This document shows positions 57,571 through 64,000 of a DNA stretch of 64,000 nt, piece after piece (the first letter of the stretch is position 1; the number at the start of each line of letters is the position of its first letter). This DNA is from Thamnaconus septentrionalis (lineage: Eukaryota > Chordata > Actinopteri > Tetraodontiformes > Monacanthidae). The notes beneath the pieces are model-generated. The model did no database searches. It was not told the origin of the DNA and saw only the letters and a list, made by a program, of their open reading frames with translations. The position numbers and the translations under genes are program-made. The stretch is taken from NCBI GenBank assembly GCA_009823395.1, contig CM020506.1:20695001-20759000 (forward strand). Direction: 5' to 3'.

Positions 57571-57841
57571 GGGTGGGAAACCTGGCATGGTTGTCGCTGC
57601 AGGGCGGTTTGTACAATGGTAAAGGCACCCAGTTTGGCGGCGCCGCGTCTCTGATTAGCTATTGATTGTTTCTGATTGCAGTGTGTCGGACAGAATATGT
57701 ACTCTGGAAGGAAAGGACTGACTGCTTGTTTTTTTTTTGTTGGTTTTAAGTTTTTATTTTTTTTTTTGTTTTTCGTTGCTCCTAATGTACAGGTACCTAT
57801 GGAGGAATACGTTCCGCCACACACAGACACAGACACACACA

Positions 57842-57884
<43 letters not shown>

Positions 57885-58345
57885 ATGCACACACACAGTG
57901 CCACTGCACCTCATAGTTTTATCCACACTGACAGCCTCCCTTGACTGTTCAGTGGCTCAGTATGTGCTGAACAGTAACTGTGAATATTGTACAAATGTCA
58001 GAACGAAGAGGGATGAACTGCAAAGTCCCCTTAACAACCTTAAATTGATTATGCTGGATTTTGTTTCTTTTTTATTTTTCTGAGGAAAGAAAAATTGGGG
58101 GGGTACAAAGAAAAAGGGTTTATGGTTTCTTATTTGACACTGTTTCATATTATTATTCTTATTAATATGATTATTATTGTTCTGATAATTTATTTTCACA
58201 GTCTTCTTGTACTATACCCCCCTCCCCCGATGCATAATGTGGATACTGTTATCCCCGTGATGAATATATTTTTAAGCTGAAGCACTGTCTCCGAGTTGTT
58301 CAACATTTATACTCATAATGAATAAAGAGATTGAGTAACCTGTCG
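57571..58345 (+). other. gata2: gata2 3' UTR
   Basis: Sequence after TGA (57568-57570) includes a (CA)n at 57823-57880 and AT-rich stretches. The poly(A) signal AATAAA is at 58321-58326, giving an end near 58345. Confidence 0.65.
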
Positions 58346-59877
58346 TGATTGTTTCCTTCGAATCACTAATCAACATTCACAAGTGAAGCTTGATGACGGA
58401 TGCAGGAATTTGAATTGAATGTTATTAACTAACTTTAAATGAGCCGTTTTAAAAAATGAAACACAGGACTATCTCCTCCTGTCCTCTTCACTAATGGGGT
58501 ATAAAACATTTAACAGACAATGGAATTTAAACGGCTCAGTGTATTCGAACCTTGGATTCAGATCTTTACCCTTCCAAACACTCTGTCTCTCCTGTCTGTC
58601 TGCTCTCGGCATAGCTTAGTAAAAACCTCTACATCAAATAAAGAAGATTTAAAAAAAAAAAAAAGTGTCTAAGGCAGCAACCTAATGAAACACTTGAAGT
58701 GCAGTCATAGCTTGAAGGTAGGGGAGTGCGGAGTGTTGACTGCCACAGTGGCGCCTCCTGGACCCCCTTCTTCGTTTTGTATGCTTTGTCTGTTTCCACA
58801 TCGTCAAGTCATGGTAAGAATATTAATCGCTGAGTTTGTTGGTATTAACTTAAGAGGATACCGCATCCATTTTAGCACCGGCGCCAATATGTTAATCTCG
58901 TAGGTGGCACAAACCAAGCAGCAACGGCCGCTGCCGCTGCCTCCACTACAGCTTCGCAGATACAGACCCCAGTCACACTCGCCACAAGACAAGAGATGTC
59001 TGCACACAAAACTGCTGAATGGCAACAGGGACGTTACCACCTTAGTTGTGAAGGATCTACAGCCCTTTGTTACTGTCCATTCTAGGTGGTTTAGGTCATT
59101 AGTCAGTAGTTGGTCCATATATGGAGTCAGTGTGAGCAGCAGTGAGCACTGTTAGCTGTCCTGAAAAAGACATATCCAATGGACATGTGTGGCAAATTTG
59201 ATGAGTTTGCGAAGGATGTTTATTGGGTGAAATATGTACTGAACGAGGTGTCATTAATCATATTTGTAAGCAAATGGTGCGAATTGTGCGCTTCCTGTTT
59301 GTTGTCAGTGAAGGATCAACAGCAAAGGCTTGAGGTTAATTTCATTTTTGAAACCTGGGAAAGAAACGCTTCTCAGGGCGCCATTTCTGCGTCAAAATGA
59401 AACATACAGATATAATCTTTTCGCTTACGTTATGTGGAATCTAACTGCGGAACATTTGACTCAAAATGTCAGTGTAAGCACAGCAAGTCACGAAAGGACA
59501 GTAATGCTGAGTCTATTAAAAGCTCTGTATTTTAAAGGACTCCGATTTCTGGTCTGGTCTGTAAAATGAGCTGCAAAATGGAAATGCATTTTCATGAAAT
59601 GGCCCAAAAGAGAGTTTTTTTTTCATCAATGTGTTTTCTGCCATACACATTTGACAAAGATTGAGTGAAAGGCTTTGGAGTGAGAGGCATTTAAACATTG
59701 TATGATAATAGATTTGCACAAGCCAGTTGCTTTTATTTAAGCAAGATGTCGCTGTTGGGCCTATCGGGTTAATTTTTTATGATTAGAAATTTTTAGATCT
59801 GTATTTATCTATGTGTCAAAGTTCATATCATTTGGAGCATGCTTTGTGTGTCACATGTGTACTTAGAGAGGACAATG
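58346..59877. other. Intergenic region downstream of gata2, possible hAT transposase scrap
   Basis: No host gene seen. A plus-strand frame at 58904-59155 contains TTLVVKDLQPFVTVHSRWFR, resembling the (V/I)KDL.PFSVVE..GFR segment of hAT/ZBED transposases. It is short, lacks the rest of the protein, and the frame fails after about 80 codons, so it would be a dead remnant. Confidence 0.35.
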
Positions 59878-62050
59878 TGTCACGCTTGGGACAGGAACTC
59901 ACGTGCTGCAGAATTTTACAGTTTTTACATAGATTTATTGGTTTGCTCTGGCAGATGTTTGGAAGGTGGAGCAGGCTAGCTCGTTCAGAGCTAATGATAC
60001 AACTCCAGAAGACCAGGGAACTGGATCTCCCTTCGGGGCCGAAACAGTGGTTCGTCACCACAACTGGTGGCACTCGAACCGGCAGACGAGAGCCAGGAGG
60101 GGCACAGGCAGGTCAGGGAACGGGCAAGTTTCAGAGATTGGTGGACAGAAGGCTGGCAGGTTTACCAGGGGGCAGACAGCAAAATCAGGTCAGGAACAAA
60201 GTGGGTCGGAGCCAGGCAGACAAGCTGGAAAAATAGTGCTGGAGAGTCATGCATGCTACACAGAACAATCTGGCAATGAGTGAGTTTGGAGCTGATGTAT
60301 ATATACAGGGGTTGATTGCAGTGGATGAGCTGTAGGTGTGCTGATTAGCTGAGTAGGAGAAGGTGTGGTCTGAGTAGTGGGAAGGTACTGACAGGGAGAA
60401 AAAATGGCAGGCTGACTGTGACAGAGCCCACCCTCCTTACCTTGCCCTCAAGGGGCAGCCCCTGACATCCTAAAAAGACAATGGGTGGAAGGACGAAGAA
60501 CAACAAGAAGGCGGGCTAGAATTCCTGAGACCCAGATGACATTAATCCCACCAGGGTTTCAGGGACATCTTCCTGTTATAATGTATGGGACCCCTCCTTG
60601 GGTTGGCAGCCGAAGAGGAAGGTACTAGGTGGAGAGCCAAACCTTTTGGCCCATTTGGTAGTCCGGAGCTGGAGTCAGCTGGCGGTTGGCAGAGGCGGTG
60701 TACCGGTCCACGGAACACAGGAGGTTAATTTAGGTCGAGGTCTTTCAACAACGGTGAGCATAGGCTAAAGCAGATGGACAAGAGACTTCTCGGTTCAGAG
60801 CAGGCAACAAAGGTGTCTGAAAACCATCCACACAAAGAAAGGGTGACAGCCCGGAAGCAGAAATGGTCAGGGAGTTGTGCACATATTCCACACATACAAG
60901 ATTGGGGGACCAGGAGGAGGGATCTCGAAACACCATGGAATGAAGGGCGATCCCCAGGTCCTGGTTCGTCCTCATTCCTTGTCCATTGGACTGTGGATGG
61001 AATCCTGTGGACAAACTGGCAGTAGCCCACAACAGATTGCAGAACCCCCTTCAAAAGGCAGAAGCAAACTGTGGCCCCCTGTGCGAGACCACATCGGCGG
61101 GGATACCACACAGACGGACCACCAGTTTGCAGTCTCCTTTGGTGGAAGGTAGCTTTGGGAGAGGAACAAAGTGAGACATTTTACTGAAGCAGTCTACCAT
61201 GGTGAGGATGACTGTGTAACTGTTAAAAAAAAAAGGCAGTGCAGTGACAAAATCCATGGAAATGTGAGACCAAGGATGGTGAGGCACTGGCAAGGGCTGG
61301 AGGAGTACTACTGGAGCATGGTGTGAAGTCTTGTGCTGACTGCAAACTCTGGCAGCCCTTTCCGAAATCCCGGTTGTCTTCTTCTAGAGATGGCCACCAG
61401 AAACATTAGTGGAGGAGATCACAAGTTCTCCTGGATGGCATGCAACCCGGGAAGAATGTCCCCATTTCAGTACTTCAGGGCATAGGTTTTCTGGAACATA
61501 AAGACCAACCCTAGGGCCGGGTTGCCCCTCTGTGGCTATCCAGACCATCTGCTCTATGTCCCAGGTCAGGGTGGTCACCACACAAGGAGGGGGTAGGATA
61601 GTTGCAGGGCCCTCAGCAAGCTCTTCTCCTTCTAGGAACTGCCGCAACAGAGCATCTGGCTTGATGTTTCGGGAACCTGGTCGGAGAGACAGGGTGAAAT
61701 TGAAACTGGTGAAGAAGCCGTTCCTCTGGGGTAAGGGAGGCGCGACCCATTTGCATAGGTTCCGGTTCAAACTCATGCCGACCAAAGTGCGAGGCAGAGC
61801 ATGTGGAATTCTCCTCCAGGCAGTCAGTCCAGCGAGAACGGCTAATGCAGCGAAGGCTTGCCGACTGTCCACCGCTGTCTGCCTGACTTTGGCAGCGGAA
61901 GCAGCCGTCAATGCTTCATGTTGCAGAGGGACGCCTTCAATCTTTTCCAAGCAGCTTGGTGGAGAGGATTGTGTGGTGGGTCCATTTCTGGCCAAATTGT
62001 ACTGTCATGCTGGGGACAGAAACCTACGTGCTGTACAATTTGACAGTGCG
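59878..62050 (-). mobile_element. Decayed Ty3/gypsy LTR retrotransposon
   Basis: Minus-strand element. The downstream LTR is 59878-60423 (546 bp), starting TGTCAC and ending GTGACA. A purine tract (revcomp of 60425-60444) precedes it, as a polypurine tract should. The interior holds the gag start (ATG at 61985), then RNase H-end and linker sequence (about 61384-61790; RPGSRNIKPDAL is visible), then integrase core pieces (61051-61293 and about 60745-61030). Most of gag, protease and reverse transcriptase are deleted and frames are broken. Only about 48 bp of the upstream LTR remain (62003-62050). It cannot be autonomous. Confidence 0.85.
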
Positions 62051-64000
62051 TACGTCAAACATTGAGCTGAGCTAGCTAGCTCCCCCTACCTTCTTTTCAA
62101 ACTCTAATCAATTTTAAAGAGTGAGGAGAATTTGTTTTGGTCAAAATTGCACATAAAATGTGAAAAGAGCACAACAATTTACTTCTAAATTTTGTTGGAA
62201 AAGAGATCATACTTGTTTTTTCGGGGAAATTGGGGTCACAACTCAGAGTAGGCTGAAACTCACGGAGATGACTGTAACGCTTTGAATGAACGAAGAAGGA
62301 TGAGCCTGTTTGTATACAAAAACAAATACAAGAACTTGTCTGGATGCTTCTGAAGTCGGTCAAAGCGTTCTGAGTTGAAGTCTCTAACCCGTTTTACATT
62401 AAGTGGTCTTGACTTACCCGTGTTACTTCAAATAGACAGTGTAGATCAGCCATGTGTTCCTCCATGACATAACCAGTTGCATCTGCTCATTAGATAATAC
62501 TCTTATGAAACGCGCCCTTGTTTCAATTATTTTACATGACATTACTGCGATGAAACAGTTTTCACTTAACAAATTAATCACTTTTCTAAACGACGGCCAC
62601 ATCACTTATCTCTCCATGTGTCACATTTTCTGACTCATCAAACACTTTAGCCGCCTCCTTCTGATCACTAAATGACCTTTCAAACACTGATTTTAATACG
62701 GGCCTTTTTTTGCAATGTCTTCCTTACAACTCTCACACACGCCTAATCAGTGGAGTGAGGCTAAATCAAACGAGGAGACGAGGCCATGGTTTTAGTAAGG
62801 TTTAGTAAGGTGAAAGCAGCAAAAACTGGCTAAGACAAAGAAGCCAGGAAAAAGGATGTCTGCAATGCAACGTTTACATCAACACTACCAGGAGCTCATG
62901 CTTTTGCTGCTCTTTCAAAAAAAGGTTTAATGGAAACACTTTAAAAAGCTGTGGCACAAGAAACAATCCATCAGATCTTCGAGATGATACTATCACGATG
63001 CTAGTCTGAAATTGTAATAGTCATTCCTGAATTGTGTGTGCATTTTCCAACTTCTTGGAGGGTGTTTTTCTTGGTTCACTTCATCAAATGCTCTTTGTTT
63101 TTGCATGTGAAGCGCCACAGCTGAATTCTTTTACTTGAGCAACATAAGTTTGCAATCTGAAAACACACGGTGGAGCAGCTGTTGAGATTTTAAGTGAAAG
63201 CACACACATACAAAAAAAATATGAAAAGGGCTTCAACTCTGTGACATCTCTCTATACAATGCATTATACTTTATGTGTATATGTTTCTAATGTATAAGAA
63301 GCCTGTGATGCATTAAAACCTTTAGTTTGGGCCATGTCAGGTCTGTTTTTAAAACAACATAATATCCTGAGACTCCAGTTAAAGTCTGAAAGTTTGTCTT
63401 TTGGAAAGCACAATATAACTGACGGATTGAGGAGCAGTAATGCGAACCTGACAGTTGCTATAAAGAATCTACAAAAGCATCTCCAAGTATTTCAGTATGG
63501 TCACATGATTCGGGTTTTCGGCTCCATATTAGCCTGCTCTGCCCCCAGGCCGCAGTCAACTACAAGACGTCGCCGAGCTAAAGGTCAACACAAGAGCAGC
63601 GCGCGGCCTCCTCTGCAGAGTTTCTTGACCTCTGACCCCTGGAAGCACTTACCCTGTCATGCCGGCTGACCTCCCACGTTGCGCGTTAGATTTATTCAAA
63701 GGTCCCTTTGGAATGCCAAAACCTCTCCAATAAATATGAGCAAAGTCCAGAAGGAGGAGATGTGAGGTTAACATGACCAGCGCAGGGGAACCTCGCTATG
63801 GGGCTCGGTGGAGGAGAAGGAGCGCGCAGGACCGGGTGGCCGTCCTAAATCAACTCACCATCGAGATCTGGTGATCTCACCTCCTTGAGCCGTTTGTTTT
63901 TCCACCAAATTCAATTAACAGGATACGAAGCGAGGCCAAAAGTGACTTCAGAGGAGTGAGATGGCAAAGAGATGATGATGATAGAGGAGATGAAAGAGAA
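62051..64000. other. Unassigned sequence to window end
   Basis: I see no gene I can support. An open frame at 63334-63669 (111 codons, plus) has no recognisable motif. The last 500 bp (about 63500-63960) are GC-richer and non-repetitive, with an inverted repeat TCAAAGG..CCTTTGGA at 63697-63713. They could be a regulatory element or the edge of an unrecognised exon. Confidence 0.35.

Noticed and set aside
61384..61995. 203-codon minus-strand frame as a host gene
   Set aside because: Its later part reads as RNase H/integrase-linker sequence of a gypsy element, and its first part is out of frame with the likely gag ATG.
63334..63669. 111-codon plus-strand frame
   Set aside because: No recognisable motif, poor start context and no splice partners. 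It remains an open frame only.

Overview
This window is vertebrate nuclear DNA, almost certainly from a ray-finned (probably percomorph) fish. Genes are split into short exons with GT...AG introns, proteins match vertebrate families nearly residue for residue, introns are compact, and the spacers are full of CA/GT, TA, GA and GATA microsatellites and fish-type transposon relics. Exon borders were placed by eye from splice sites, reading frame and remembered protein families. No alignment or database search was run.

Layout. (1) 1-4.4 kb, plus: the 3' part of mapkapk3 (p38-activated kinase). (2) 6.0-19.8 kb, plus: pfkfb4, the bifunctional 6-phosphofructo-2-kinase/fructose-2,6-bisphosphatase, with two alternative coding first exons and an apparent one-base deletion in a late exon. 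(3) 19.85-23.5 kb, minus: arpc4, an Arp2/3 subunit, tail-to-tail with pfkfb4. (4) 24.9-32.5 kb, minus: rab7a, with a small coding block and a large 5' intron. (5) 34.1-38.9 kb, plus: a secreted protein with a fibrinogen C-terminal domain (angiopoietin-like/fibroleukin-like). (6) 38.9-50 kb: a gene-free, AT- and repeat-rich stretch with clusters of GATA motifs near its right end, probably gata2 regulatory DNA. (7) 50-58.3 kb, plus: gata2, with two likely alternative noncoding first exons and a candidate intronic blood/endothelial enhancer. (8) 58.3-64 kb: no clear host gene. It holds a decayed Ty3/gypsy element (59.88-62.05 kb, minus), a possible hAT transposase scrap and unassigned sequence.

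The genes are not an operon and share no single pathway. As a neighbourhood, mapkapk3, pfkfb4, arpc4, rab7a and gata2 resemble the human chromosome 3 paralogy block (3p21, 3p25, 3q21), which supports the choice of paralogues (mapkapk3 not mapkapk2, pfkfb4 not pfkfb2). The strongest leads are the pfkfb4 frameshift, the gata2 control elements and a short inverted-repeat element present in at least five copies.
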